Assembly: GCA_038501625.1 (NCBI GenBank)
Contig: JAZAYU010000009.1
Location: 744,001 to 808,000, forward strand
Length of the DNA: 64,000 nt
Direction: 5' to 3'
From: Corbicula japonica
Taxonomy: Eukaryota > Mollusca > Bivalvia > Venerida > Cyrenidae
In this document: positions 1-12,700 of the stretch, piece after piece
How positions within the stretch are numbered: the stretch's first letter is position 1
Layout of the letters: each line of letters begins with the position of its first letter
Position numbers and translations under genes: made by a program
The notes under the pieces: generated by a model
What the model was told of the DNA's origin: nothing
Databases searched by the model: none
What the model saw: only the letters and a program-made list of their open reading frames with translations

Positions 1-1050
1 TCTTGTTATTTCTAAAGAAAATATTTTGAATTGCAGTGTCAGATTATAGTAAATATTGTTGAGATTTAGCTTCTCAATATTGCAAGGTTGTCTCCCTTGT
101 ATGTTTGGAGGAAGCCTGTTACCCATGGGATATACGTTTTATTTCATTGGCGACTAGTATAGCACCAGATCAGACTGCAAGTCCATGCACTCCACGCCTT
201 TCCATGTAAAGCCTTTAAGGGTTCAAGTGATTTGTCCATAATATAATGAGGAAGCTATGAAGATTCGGTTTTAGAAGTAATTGTGAACTTTCGTTAAAAT
301 TTGACATTATTGTGCAAAGTATTTGTCTTATTCTTCAAGTCTTCAAGACTAAATCAGAATTCTGTGAAAAGGATATATCTGTAGGATGCATTTAAACATC
401 TATGTCTTGAAGAACTAGACAAATGTGACGGAGTGTAGTGAGCAAACCCCAGGTTCCCATCTCAAAGGTCACACAGGGGTCAGAGGTCATGTGAAAGCTT
501 GTCAGGCCCATAACTTTAACATGAATTGAGCAATCTTGTTATGTTTGGCATGAATGTTAACCTCAATGTTATGGAGTCTCGAGCGTGAACCCCAGGTTTC
601 CATCTTTGCTAAGGTCAAGGTCACACTCGGCAGTCAAAGATTGTGTTAAAGTCAACAGGCATCTAGTTTTATATAAGACTGACATTTCATGTGTTGGTTT
701 TATGGTTTTGCATAAGTTTTACAATATTATACTGAAAATATTAGGCCATAGCTCTGGCAAAACCATATGTTTTGTTCATTTACTTATCCTGCCTAATAAT
801 CTTTTTAAGTTTAAAAGAGTTCCACTTGAAAGACTATTCTGAAGATGGACAGACAGAAAAAGCCCTCAATTTTTTGTATGTGCATATTCAATAAGAATGT
901 TGTTCTTCAACGTAATTATCTTCAACATAAATATTATAAGGAGCGATGGAAGTTTTTACATGAAATTTAGTGATGTGGAAATTTCACACAAATTTAATTA
1001 TGGCAACTTAAGCCAACACAGTTTTTAAAATGATTTCAAAAAAAATAAAA
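1..1050. other. intergenic, partly an old dispersed repeat
   Basis: No gene is supported here. Between about 425 and 620 two related units can be seen. Each has the form CCCCAGGTT(C/T)CCATCT followed by (AA)GGTCA(AGG)TCACAC, about 150 bp apart, with calls such as 'aggtcaaggtcacac'. This looks like a fragment of a tandem-unit dispersed repeat of the kind common in mollusc genomes. The 85-codon open frame that starts in the second unit has no recognisable protein features. Confidence 0.4.
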
Positions 1051-1085
1051 TTAGCCGAGAATTGTTATCCATATGCAACACGAGA

Positions 1086-1668
1086 TATTATTATACTGCC
1101 AAGAAATTTGCTTGAATTTGATTGGATAATTTGCTGTTGATGTATGTCCGTATTTACGGATCAGCAGTAGATATGAACTGCACATGCCTTTATTTCCCCG
1201 TCTGGCCTCTCGCCTTTTATTGTTGTCCGCCATTTTGTTTTGAATTTTGGTAAAAATCATATTGTTAAGCCTATTTTCTTATTTTAAAATCGGTATGCTT
1301 ATGGATTACTTAAACTGTTATAGGAAATAATTGTATCAAGTTTATAAGTTGAAAACAATCAGATTATTATTAATTTTTAAAAATAAATATCAAACCGATA
1401 GTCCGCTGAAACATATAGTAGTGACGTCATGCAGGTAAATCAATGATGTCAAACAGATAATTATTGAGGTTCTCGGCGGGGAAATGCGCCGTTTGGAATT
1501 AAATAAGCTAAATAAATATAAAAAACCAATGTTTTGTTATTACCTTTTGCCTGAAAAAGACTTTGCAGTACAATAAAACAATTATTTGGTTTCTTGAAAG
1601 GGCTCGGGTAATATGACACCCAGACCTGCAATATATCCTCGCACACCCTGTCAAGAAACCAAGTAACT
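1086..1668 (+). repeat. single-arm copy of the giant palindromic element
   Basis: This stretch is collinear, with small indels, with the right arm of the giant palindrome at 48460-49739. It begins at the palindrome centre (ttattatactgc) and runs through the CCGTATTTACGGATC and GCCATTTTGTT blocks and the GTGACGTCATGCAGGTAA block. It ends in the terminal hairpin sequence GGTAATATGACACCCAGAC followed by AAGAAACCAAGTAACTATAT. Only one arm is present, so it is either half of a decayed palindrome or the unit from which the palindrome arose. Confidence 0.75.
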
Positions 1669-2040
1669 ATATAATGTTATCTGAGTCACCATGATAATAC
1701 TACCTCTTGATCAGATTCTTGTGGAGGGCCCTCTACTTCCCAACATAAATGCAAATATTTAATGTTATTACAACCAAAACAGGCCTTTAGGACAAGCAGT
1801 ATGTACTGAACCATTGTCATATTCCAAAACTTGTTGGTAGTATTTAACAACTTACGTCAATCAAGATGTAAACACATTTTATTATGACTTAAACCAATGA
1901 ACACAAGAGGTTTAATACAAAATGGCAATGTATAAAGTGAGTAAATAATGACAATCTATGTAGACATAACAAAACATATCACAAACATTTTTTAATTGCA
2001 GATAATATAAGTGCTCAAAAAATATACAACTTAGGTAACC

Positions 2041-2276
2041 CTTTACTCCATATATACACATTTTAAAGCATTTGCGCTAAGTGTAAATCCAAAACAGCTG
2101 GCACATCTGTGCCATCTGATCAGGATCTGTACTGTTTGCTATTTGGTCAGAAACAACTTAATAAATCATGAAGCAAACAGTGCAGATCCAAATCAGATGG
2201 CAAGGATGTGCTGGCTGATCTGGACTTACACTGTTCACCCAAGCCTTAAAGACATCCATATAGAGGAAAGGGGTAA
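2041..2276. repeat. MITE-like inverted-repeat element (GATCAGGATCTG family)
   Basis: The ends are ACCCTTTACTCCATATATAC and a degenerate complement (CCATATAGAGGAAAGGGGT). The two halves carry inverted versions of 'ATCTGATCAGGATCTG.ACTGTTTGC'. Recognisable full or partial copies lie at 3236-3420, 4131-4263, 5366-5490, 6033-6400, 14076-14267 and 26073-26262. The family therefore saturates this locus, mainly in introns and UTR-proximal DNA. Confidence 0.6.
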
Positions 2277-2754
2277 TGAACCTAAATGTTTTCTTTTTGA
2301 ATTAACATAGATATGCATATTTTCTCACAACAAAACATTATCCACTGGATTTTGATGCTGATAATCAATTAAGAACTGGTTCAAGTTTAAGGTATATGCA
2401 GAGATGTAACATTATATAACAAACAAAACCAACAATAACCATAAAATATTAAAATATTATTCTGTATCAATTTACATTTTTGACTTGATATTAAAAATAA
2501 AAGAAACCTTTTCTGTTGGAGAAATCAGAATAGGAAATATACGAGTTGTACTTACGGTGCAGACATAACATGTCTGACGACCAATTTTTAGCTAGGACAT
2601 TAGTATAAATTGTTTCCTAGGAAATATTACTGGAGCGAATATCTATTGAAATCTTAGACTGTTAACTTACAAATGGTGTCAATTTCTAGAAATAAGAAAA
2701 GGTGGAATTGTTTTTCAGAATATAAGCAGGTTTCTTTCATTTGCTTTCGCCAGG

Positions 2755-2880
2755 TCTCATATTATAAACTTGAAAATCGAGACCAGTCTCAAATCACAAG
2801 CATCTGATTGGCTGAACTGTCTCCATTTCAGCCAATCACTTGAGATTTAACTGGTCTCCAACCTTAGTTTTATAATCTAG
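2755..2880. repeat. foldback MITE (ATCTGATTGGCTGAA family)
   Basis: This is one of about ten hairpin-forming repeats in the window. The left arm contains GAGACCAGTCTCAAAT, then CATCTGATTGGCTGAA. The right arm carries the complement TTTCAGCCAATCA, then TTGAGATTTAACTGGTCTCC. The best-preserved copies are at 28717-28852 and 37877-38012. Confidence 0.7.
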
Positions 2881-3419
2881 AAAGTAATGTACTTGTAAAT
2901 CGAAACAATCAAGCTCAAGGCCAACACAATAAAAACACTGATTATAATGAATATGGACGGAAGAGAGAAATGTATACACAGTATACAAATGTAAAGCATT
3001 GAAAACGACCTAAAAATGAAGCTGTCTGATTTACAAGAACTATGTGTATCAACACACAGCCAACATGCTATGCTCTCAACTGGAAGCAGAGCTTCAATCT
3101 TAGATGTTTCACTTTTTTAGTTGAGACAAGTAAGACCATATAAGTTCTGAATGATCAGGATCTGAAGTTCGCTCTAGGCTCCACAAATACAGCTTAATTT
3201 ATCCCATGAGGTACAAGAAAAGCTTCTTAGTCAGAAATAACCCAATTTAAAAGTAACCAAAGTAAATCCCCATCAGACTGTGTAGGCAGATCTGGATTTT
3301 CACTGGTCACACAATGGATAAAAGTCATATGCATAGTGGAAGGTGTAAAACCTTGACTCAAGTGTAAAACATCAGGAAAACTGAAGAGCTTAAACACAAG
3401 TGAAATCATCAGGGTCTAT

Positions 3420-3516
3420 GACCATAAAACCGAGATTGGAGAACAGTCTCAAATCTCAAGCATTCAATCAGATGCTTGAGATTTAAGAATGGTCTTCTGA
3501 TAGTTTTATGATCCTT
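3420..3516. repeat. short foldback MITE copy
   Basis: This is an internally deleted copy of the ATCTGATTGGCTGAA foldback family. CAGTCTCAAATCTCAAGCAT on the left faces ATGCTTGAGATTTAAGAATG on the right with almost no loop, and GATTGG and TTTTATGATC-like ends remain. It lies just downstream of the C22orf23-like gene, inside or next to its 3' UTR. Confidence 0.65.
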
Positions 3517-3717
3517 GGCCTTGATAAACTTCACTGGAGTGCTAACACAGACATCCCCTCCCTTCGAGCACACCTTCATCACTTGTTTGTTTCTTTCTGA
3601 CAGCATTACTTTTACTGTTCAAGAATATTTTGTCTTCCTTTTTGTGACTCTGATGTTTTACTATGCTTCATTGAAGTAACTGTAGCATATAGTATAGTAA
3701 GACAACATGGTTTAACA

Positions 3718-6700
3718 TCATTTTCTTTTCTGAGCCTCTTCTTTTGCTATAAGTTGTTCCAATTCTTTTGTCCTTTTCTTGTCTATTAGTTCCATTTCTC
3801 TTATTAACTGAAAAAGAAAACAAAAATCTTTAATGTGCTTGACCCCACGAAGATGTTCATTATGATCTCAATAAAATTTGACTTTCTTTATAAGGCCATT
3901 TTTAAATTATTAAAAACAACAACAAACATTTGCCTCATTGATAAAATGAACCCATATATTCAATTTATATTTCAGGCTAACCTGTATTTAAACAAGTTTG
4001 ATCTATCCACTTTTTTTTCACAATTTGGCACAATTTCATTTAATTTTCTCTGCGAAAACAAGAATAGCCAAATGTTTGAACCCGTCTACTCCACAGATAT
4101 AACATTTATCGCATGGACAAATGGTATAGATCCAGATATTCATTGTTCACTTTTAGATTCATTAGGTTACTTCTGACTAAGATGTAAACAATGTAGATCC
4201 TGATCAGACAGCTAAAACATGCTGGCTGACATGGAAGTGCCAGCAGATCTGGATCTACATTTAACATGTGATAATGGTGTTCCTATGATGTAAAATTTCA
4301 ATGAATATTTCCATCAGAGCAAATTACCTGAGATATCTGAGTTTCAATGAGCGGTCTGTGTTTTTCAGCCTGTCCCACAGCTTCCATTTCCTTTAAAAAG
4401 TTTCGCCGCTCATCAATCTCCATTTGCACTGAAACAGAACATCGCAATTAACTGACAGTTAAATTTTTATATCAATAAAGGTCCGTCAAGTATGAAATAA
4501 ATTTAACATGTTAAGTATGAAAAATACTTATACAGTGAAGTAAGCACTCCTAAGCTATAGATTTATTGTTCTTAACTATAAATTGTTGTTAGTTTTCTGT
4601 TCATTGATCGCATCCCATTGTATTCATCATGCACCATTATCGGTTATCGGTAAAAAAGTTACAGTTTGCTTTTCTCCTTTTTCCAGGAATTGGTCATGTA
4701 TTTGCATTGTGTATTTCAACATGCTATCAATGACACCACCTATCAATAACATTTAAAAGATAATTGTTTTGCCTGTACAAGTAAGCATTGTCATTTTTAT
4801 GTGAGAGACCAAAAACTTTTATCCCTGTCATAGTGTTCTTGCTGATTTTACTCCAGGAGCTCTGGTCTCGGTAAGATCATTGGGTACCTACCCTTTGGCT
4901 TTGCAATGCTATTAGCTTCTTATGTTTTATATGTTTGTGTGCTTTTGTTGAGCCGATGGGTGGGTTGGAGTTATTTCACCAAGACAACTTGTACTTGTTT
5001 TGTGATATGAGAACCTGTTGGGGTAAGTGTGAGGTTGGTGCACCCTAGAACCTGGTTTAAACCCCGAGTGGCAATTTGTTTTGCCACTGACCGTTCCAAG
5101 GTGGTATCCCCAAAGGTTCTCTTCTTCATTAATTGTATGTGGCGTCCTATTTGAATTGACATACTTATAAAAAAACATGCTCTCTCTCTCTTCCTCTCTT
5201 CTTTTTCGCTGCGTGGGGAGGCTGTTTTTTTTTTTAGTGTGGCGATTCCTGATATGCATATATTACTTTTTTTGAGAGGTTGGTTGTGTCAACCTGGATG
5301 TAATGTTGGGCATACATATACATATAAAGTATGTCTACAGTCTAGTTTTATTTATTATTAATTTAACTCTTTCCTCCATATATACACCTTTATGATGTGG
5401 GCAAACACTGATCGCTTTTTGATTTATTAAATATTTCTGACCAAAATGCAGAGCAGACCCTGATCAGATGGCACGAATGTGTGAAAAGGATTAACACTGA
5501 AGACAGAAGACTCACGCTCATCAAATCTGTCAAGCTCTGGTTCCTCCTCATACTCTACTGGCTGTTGTCTCTGCTTCAGTCTCTCTGCCTGAGGGTCAAT
5601 GTCTTGTCCAAAAGCCATGATGTTTGCCAACTTTTCCTTCTCCTTTCCAGAATTTTTACTCCCTGTAACATGTAAATGTAAAAAGTTCAATGTCTGTAAA
5701 TATTTAAATGTTCGAGCAGGTTGAAAGGTTTTTCTAGTATTTTGTGCAAAGAATATGTGTGAATTTAAATCCTTGACAAAATTTGACCATGAGCTGTTTA
5801 TTTTACAAATATGATTTATCTTCGTGAATTTCAATGCATGTGAATCTGTCACTTTCTGCTTCTGTGTGAAAATAATAACATGCAAAACTAAATGAGATCA
5901 CAGTAGGGAACTGTGGAAAGAACATCTTTGTGTTTGGTAACCAGATATTTTCTACATATTCATGGCAAGGTAGTCTAACAAAGATTCTAGTGTAACAAGA
6001 GTAATATTATTTCTCACAATTGATAGATAGATACAACTTTTATCGCATGGATGGACAATATAGATCCAGATCTATATTGTTCACTTTTAGATTCATTAGG
6101 TCACTTTTGACCAAGATGTATACAGTGTAGATCCTGAACAGACCACAGAGATGCTGATCTGGGTCTACATTGGTTTCAAATCTGACAAATGATATGCTTA
6201 GCATGTTAACAGACTGCTGCATATATATCGATTTTATCATACATGTTATAAGTGCACATCTGTGCCACTGATCTGAATCTACACTGGTTACTTCTTAGCC
6301 AGAAATAACATATTGAATCTAAAAGCAAACATTGAAAATCCTGATCTGATGTCATAAATGATCATGGTTTGCTCATGGGATAAAGGATTAAGTGTAAAGT
6401 TACTGATGAAACTTACAATGAGATGGTCCAGGTTCGTACTTGGGTCTTTCATATGCTCCTGAAGCTTCGATTGTATCTTTTGTTCGAATTCTGTTCTGAT
6501 AGTTCCTGAAATCATAACAAATATATTATTAATCAAAATATATTTATTTTTGAACATATACAAATTTACAATACATAATCCAGCTTGAGAGAATGTTTTT
6601 GGGTGGTTACGAAGCTTTACCAAGTTACCATCAAAAAAAGTTTCCCTGAAAGTGGCATATGTTTTGCACGCCATATATCTGTTATACCTTTTTTTCTAAA

Positions 6701-9700
6701 ATTTATTTCCAAACTTCTTTTAATAGTTAAGAAAAAAAATCCCATTTGAACATGTACATTAACTGAAATCAACATAGTCATACTTGGGTGTAAGATATTT
6801 AGGTGGTTTAACAGGAGCTGCTGGCTGCTTCTTCTTGGCACTAGATGTTGGATTGCACTGCATTGGTAATGTCCCTCCACCTATAAAAACAAACATTTTC
6901 AACCACTTAATACAACTGTTTTAATGTTTTACTGAAAATATGTACACTTTGAAATGAAGTGTTGTCTTTAAGCTGACATTACCATTTTATGTTTTACAAT
7001 TAGGATTACAATTAGGATCTTTACTACAACAAGAAACTAGCAGTAAAACCTTACCCCTCAATTGCTTCTCTATGTGTCTTTGTTGAAAGTTTGTAAGCTT
7101 TGACTCCTGCATCATCTCTGAAACATACAAGAAAAGTCAGTTCTTACTTACTGAATCATTTAGATGATGAATGATGCTCCTAGTTTTACCCCCATCCCCC
7201 CTGAAATACTTGTTACAAGTCTGGATAGATTTGAAATGATTCTCTTCATTTGGTTTTCTTTGATATTATATTCTTCAAAACATGTAAAACAAAATTAAAA
7301 CAAGAGGGCCATGATGGCCCTGTATCGCTCACCTGAGTACAAAAGTACTTTCAGCTTTACCCCAGGGCCAACATTTAAATAATGCTGGTAAAGGGTCTCT
7401 TTACAATACTCAACACGAAATATCTAAGGTCTAGTCGCATTAGTTTCAGAGAACAAGGGGTGTAGTTTGACACTAGCAAACATTCTACATGTCTTCAGTT
7501 CTTACTATTTAGCTCTATGTAAAAATTGATAAGCCCCTGGGTGGGGCCAATTCGAGCCTGGGGTCATGATATGTATAAACGTGGTAAAGGTCCACAAAGT
7601 GATGTTACATGTAAAAATTCTAAGCTCTATGTGTTATGGTTCTAGAGAAGAAGACTTTTACAAGATTTTTCCTATATAATTCTATGTAAAATGGGCAACC
7701 CCTGAGGCAGGGCCAATTTTGACCCAAGGGCCATAATTTGAACAACTTTGTTAGAGGTCCATTAGACAATGTTTCATGCCAAATATCTAACCTCTAGCCA
7801 TTGCGGTTTTGGAGAAGAAGATTTTTTAAGTTTTTGCTATATATTGATATAAGGAAAACCCATGACCTCTGGGGCGGGGCAAATTTTGACCCCAGGGCAG
7901 ACATGGGGCGAATTATTTGTTAAAGTAATGCATTAAATTAGCATTATTTGCCAAATGTGTGCATTAAATTAAATTAGCATTACTATATTTTAAGAAAGTT
8001 ATGCATTAAATTAGCATTATTTCAAAAAGTAATGCATTAAATTAAGCATTATTTTACTCCTAAGTGCACTTACAATAAATAAATAGTCAACTGTCAATAT
8101 ACGCACAAACGGGATCATCTTCCAAAAAAAAAAATCACCATAAAGTTTAATATACAAAGTATCAATCTGAAAGTTTGAAGATCTAAAGTGACACCTCAAG
8201 AACTTACAACAAAATTATTCTTAGTACATATAGGTTAGTACAGGTTTAGCTTTTTAACACTTGTTATCTTTGATTTATTGCTGTTTTCACACATTTAGAG
8301 TGTTGTATTGACAAGGGACTTCACTGCCAAATTGTCCAATTAAATAATTATGTCACCTGCATCTGCATTATATGCTGATTTCCTGAAATCAGACATAGCC
8401 TTTAATATTTTTACAATGACAATGAATCAGTAACTTGAATCAATGGTTAGAAAAATAACTTCATTTGAGTGTGAAAGTAAGTTTTGTGCATGTCTGAAGG
8501 TTTAAGTTGATTTCGATGCTATCTTATTTCAGAACAATATTTTTGGTATTTTTCACTGAACTTCAAATTTCTACCACAAACATTTTCAGGAATATTTAAG
8601 TGTTTGACAATTAGTGGGAAAGATATTGTCCCAACGAATGTGTACAGTGAAATGATTTAAAAGTGCTGTTGTTTTTTTTTTTGACAGAGCTTTAAAGACT
8701 ACTGGCTATTGATTTCATAAATTTAGCATTTTCTTAAAACAACTAAGCTTAAGAACTCATGGCTTAATCATAATTTTTTTAAAACTTTACAACATTCTGA
8801 TGAAAATGCTTCACTAATAGTCTGTATCTTGTTTTACTAATAGTGAACACATATCAAAATACTTACTGTCATATTCATGATTTTCTCTTGCTATAAATAT
8901 GATAATGTAAAAAGTTACTGTTAATATAAATACTAATTAATAAAATGAATCATCAAAATCCAATAGTAAACAAAATACAATTAATGCCAAATAATGCTAA
9001 GCATTACAGCATTTTGGCATAGGTAATGCATTAAATTAGCATTAAAATAATGCTTAATCTGTTGCATTAATCATTACTTAGCATTACTGACAAAAAGTAA
9101 TGCATTATTAATGCATTAGCATTAAAATTTAATTCGCCCCATGTCTGCCCCAGGGCCATAATTTGAACAACTTTGTAAGAGGTCTATTAGACAATGTTTC
9201 ATGCCAAATATCTAACCTCTGGCCATTGCGGTTTCGGAGAAGAAGATTTTTTAAGTTTTTGCTGTATATTGATATAAGGAAAACCCACGACCTCTGGGGC
9301 GGGGCAAATTTTGACCTCAGGGCCATAATTTGAACAACTTTGTTAGAGGTCCATTAGACAATGTTTCATGCCAAATATCTAACCTCTGGCCATTGCGGTT
9401 TTGGAGAAGAAGATTTTTTTAAGTTTTTGCAATATATTGATATAAGGAAAACCCATGACCTCTGGGGCGGGGCAAATTTTGACCCCAGGGCCATAATTTG
9501 AACAACTTTGTTAGAGGTCTATTAGACAATGTTTCATGCCAAATATCTAACCTCTGGCCATTGCGGTTTCAGAAAAGAAGATGTTTTGAGTTTTTGCTAT
9601 TTACTGATATAAGGAAAACCCATGACCTCTGGGGCGGGGCAAATTTTGACCCCAGGGCCATAATTTGAACAACTTTGTTAGAGGTCCATTAGGCAATGTT

Positions 9701-12700
9701 TCATGCCAAATATCTAACCTCTGGCCATTGCGGTTTCGGAGAAGAAGATTTTTTAAGTTTTTGCTATATATTGATATAAGGAAAACCCATGACCTCTGGG
9801 GCGGGGCAAATTTTGAACCCAGGGCTTTAATTTTAACAATCTTAGTAGAGGACTACTAGGTGATGCTACACACCAAATATCAAAGTTCTAGGCTTTACAG
9901 TTTCAGAGCAGAAGATTTTTTAAGTTTTTGCTATATATTGATATAAGGAAAACCCATGACCTCTGGGGCGGGGCAAATTTTGACCCCAGGGCCATAATTT
10001 GAACAACTTTGTTAGAGGTCCATTAGACAATGTTTCATGCCAAATATCTAACTTCTAGCCATTGCGGTTTTGGAGAAGAAGATTTTTTAAGTTTTTGCTA
10101 TATATTTATAAGGAAAACACATGAACCCACCCGGGCGCCCGGCGGGGCAAATTTTGACCCCAGGGCTATAATTTGAACAATCTTGGTAGAGGACCACTAG
10201 GTGATGCTACACACCAAATATCAAAGTTCTAGGCCTTACGGTTTCAGAGAAGATTTTTAAAAATTTCATGTTCAAAATCTATTTTTATCCTCTGTGACCT
10301 AGATAGGCAATGGACTGGAACCATTTGAACAATTTTGGTAAAGCTTCATGCAAGTAACATTCCTGCCAAGTTTCAGCAAGATTGGCCCAAGAGTTCAGGA
10401 GAAGAAGTCGTTTGAAGAAAAAGTTGACGACGCACGGACGGACAACGGACATCAGGCGATCACAAAAGCTCGCCATGAGCACTTCGTGCTCAGGTGAGCT
10501 AAAAACAACAACATTCACATGATGGCTATGACTAGAGTTCTCAGTGCTCATGCTGTCGGTCGACATTATCGCCATTTGTGATAATTTTACGAGTTTGGCG
10601 ATTATTTCCAAGGATTGACGACAAAAATTGGCGATTATTTTATCCTACCCGAAAAAAAAAAAATATATCGATCAATATACACAAAATGTCAATAAAAGTC
10701 TTATTATCTGATCAAATCCCGCAGGCTATCGCCACATGTTTTGACGCCTGCTGTTAATTGACCCCTAAATTGACCGGTAATTGGTTTATTGTCATCGGAT
10801 AATCTGGACGAGATCTGCGTACACAGTGCGCCAGCGGGTAATTAAAAATGCAACCAATCGGCAACTTTGATCGTAATTAGTCAATATGAGTAACCAATCG
10901 ACAGATCCGACACATTCATTAGCAACAGTTGTTACGTATAAACAATTTCGCGAGTCAAAGTTAATAAGATCAATTGTTTAGCCGACAAATGCTTAAAGGT
11001 TGTAATAATTTCGGCCAAATCTCACCTTCTTTATATATATTTAACTAAGACAAACTAACTGCGAAGCAATAATTGTATCGTTAATTTGAAACAAAAGGAT
11101 GAAGGTGCCGATGGTAATTGCCATGTTTACGTTACTCAAATTGAGTAAAAAAAAAACAAGTATTTTATTATAAAAATAAACGAATCTGATCACTTTGCAC
11201 TTGTTGTTTGTTTATTCATCAACATTGGTCGTCCGAAGCGAAAATTGTCGCCTTTAAAATCTGATACAAAATTACGGAAACTGAGTGCCTTTGGATTTGG
11301 TTCTATCACTGGCAACAGTGGGCAAAACAAGGAGAACTCTGATGAAAATACAGAAAATCTGTCTGACAGCTTAAATAAATCAACTAATTCAGTTCAACCA
11401 GGAGAACATGCTGACCATTCAGTCTCCCAATCTAATGCTTCCCGTCAAAAAGCAGCGGTGAAGCGTTATTTTAGGAGTGAATGGCAGCATAACAGGGATT
11501 GGCTACTGTATGATGCTGTGAAAAAAGTAATGTTTTGCACCATCTTATGTTAGATACCTTGTCCAAGAGAGTGGGAGGTATGAGTCACAGACACATTTCT
11601 TGGGTTTGGTGAAACTGAGTGAAGGTGCTACAGCTGTAAAAATTTATGAGCCTCTTATTTCAGTATTTGAAAACAAAGGTACTGTATAGACATGTCTGTC
11701 AGTCATTCTGTGAAAAGGTTATAAAAAATCTTAAAAGCAGATTTGACAATACAGGTGACAGCAAAATCTTGTCCAGTTTAGGCACTGTGTTTGACCCTAG
11801 CATCATCAGTAGAGTTCATGAGCACAAAGAATTGATGAATGAGCATTTGGATATCATTTCTTCATATGCCAGTGAAATTGGTGCTGACAAGTTCAAGAGC
11901 CAGGCTCTAGAACTGATTAAATTCCTTAACTGCAATCCCAATGTAATGAAGCTCATGAACTCTGTTGGTGATACATGTCAGTATATCATGAAAAACAAGG
12001 CTCTGTACCCTGATGTTGCAAATCTGGCTTTCAGATTCTCAACAGCACCTGTTTCTTCTGTAGAATGTGAGAGAGGTTTTAGTAGACACAACCTTATCAA
12101 AACCAAAACAAGGAATTGTTTGGCTACAGGCACTGTTGAGAATCTGATGAGAATCTCTCTGGAGAAACCAAGCTTCCAGTTTGATTATCAGAGAGCATTC
12201 CAGAAATGGGTTAACAGGAAAAGTAGGAGGATAATGTAAGATGATGTAAGTCACAAAGCAGTGTATGTCATAACTGCCAGAAAAGCTACCATAACTTATT
12301 TTAAGTTAATGCATTTGAAAGATTGTTGATTTGTTGGTGTAGTTATTGGGGCAAGTTCATGAAATTATCTTGCATGAACACCATGGTACATTGTATAACA
12401 TAACCTCCATATTAGAAATGATATATTGCTGTTAAACTATGCTTATTATGTGCTTTATTGTTGGATAGTGCATGACATATTAAATAAAGAAAGAAATCTT
12501 ATGATTGTTCCTCTTATTTAACTTGCCGCCACATCGCGAAGACTTTGGCTATTATTTTTTAAGTGAAAAAATGTGGCTATTATTTTTAAACTGCCAGTGT
12601 GAGCACTGAGTTCTGATCACCGTAACCCTATACCTGCAGATAAGTGGTCAGGTAACTGATCTCTAACCAGTTCTTTGATGGAAGTTTGATGGTTGTCTAA

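Noticed and set aside
4927..5259. 110-codon minus-strand frame (MHIRNRHTKKK...)
   Set aside because: It lies inside a dispersed repeat with a second copy at 43107-43325 in which the frame is not kept.
9129..9859. Short frames with MALRSK/LWPWGRHGAN or FEPRALILTILVEDY
   Set aside because: They are translations of the 167-bp Helentron repeat units on either strand.
10542..12608. Exact 8-bp target duplication for the decayed hAT element
   Set aside because: Only GAGTTCT (7 bp, overlapping the last base) is shared, so the duplication is reported as imperfect and not as confirmed.
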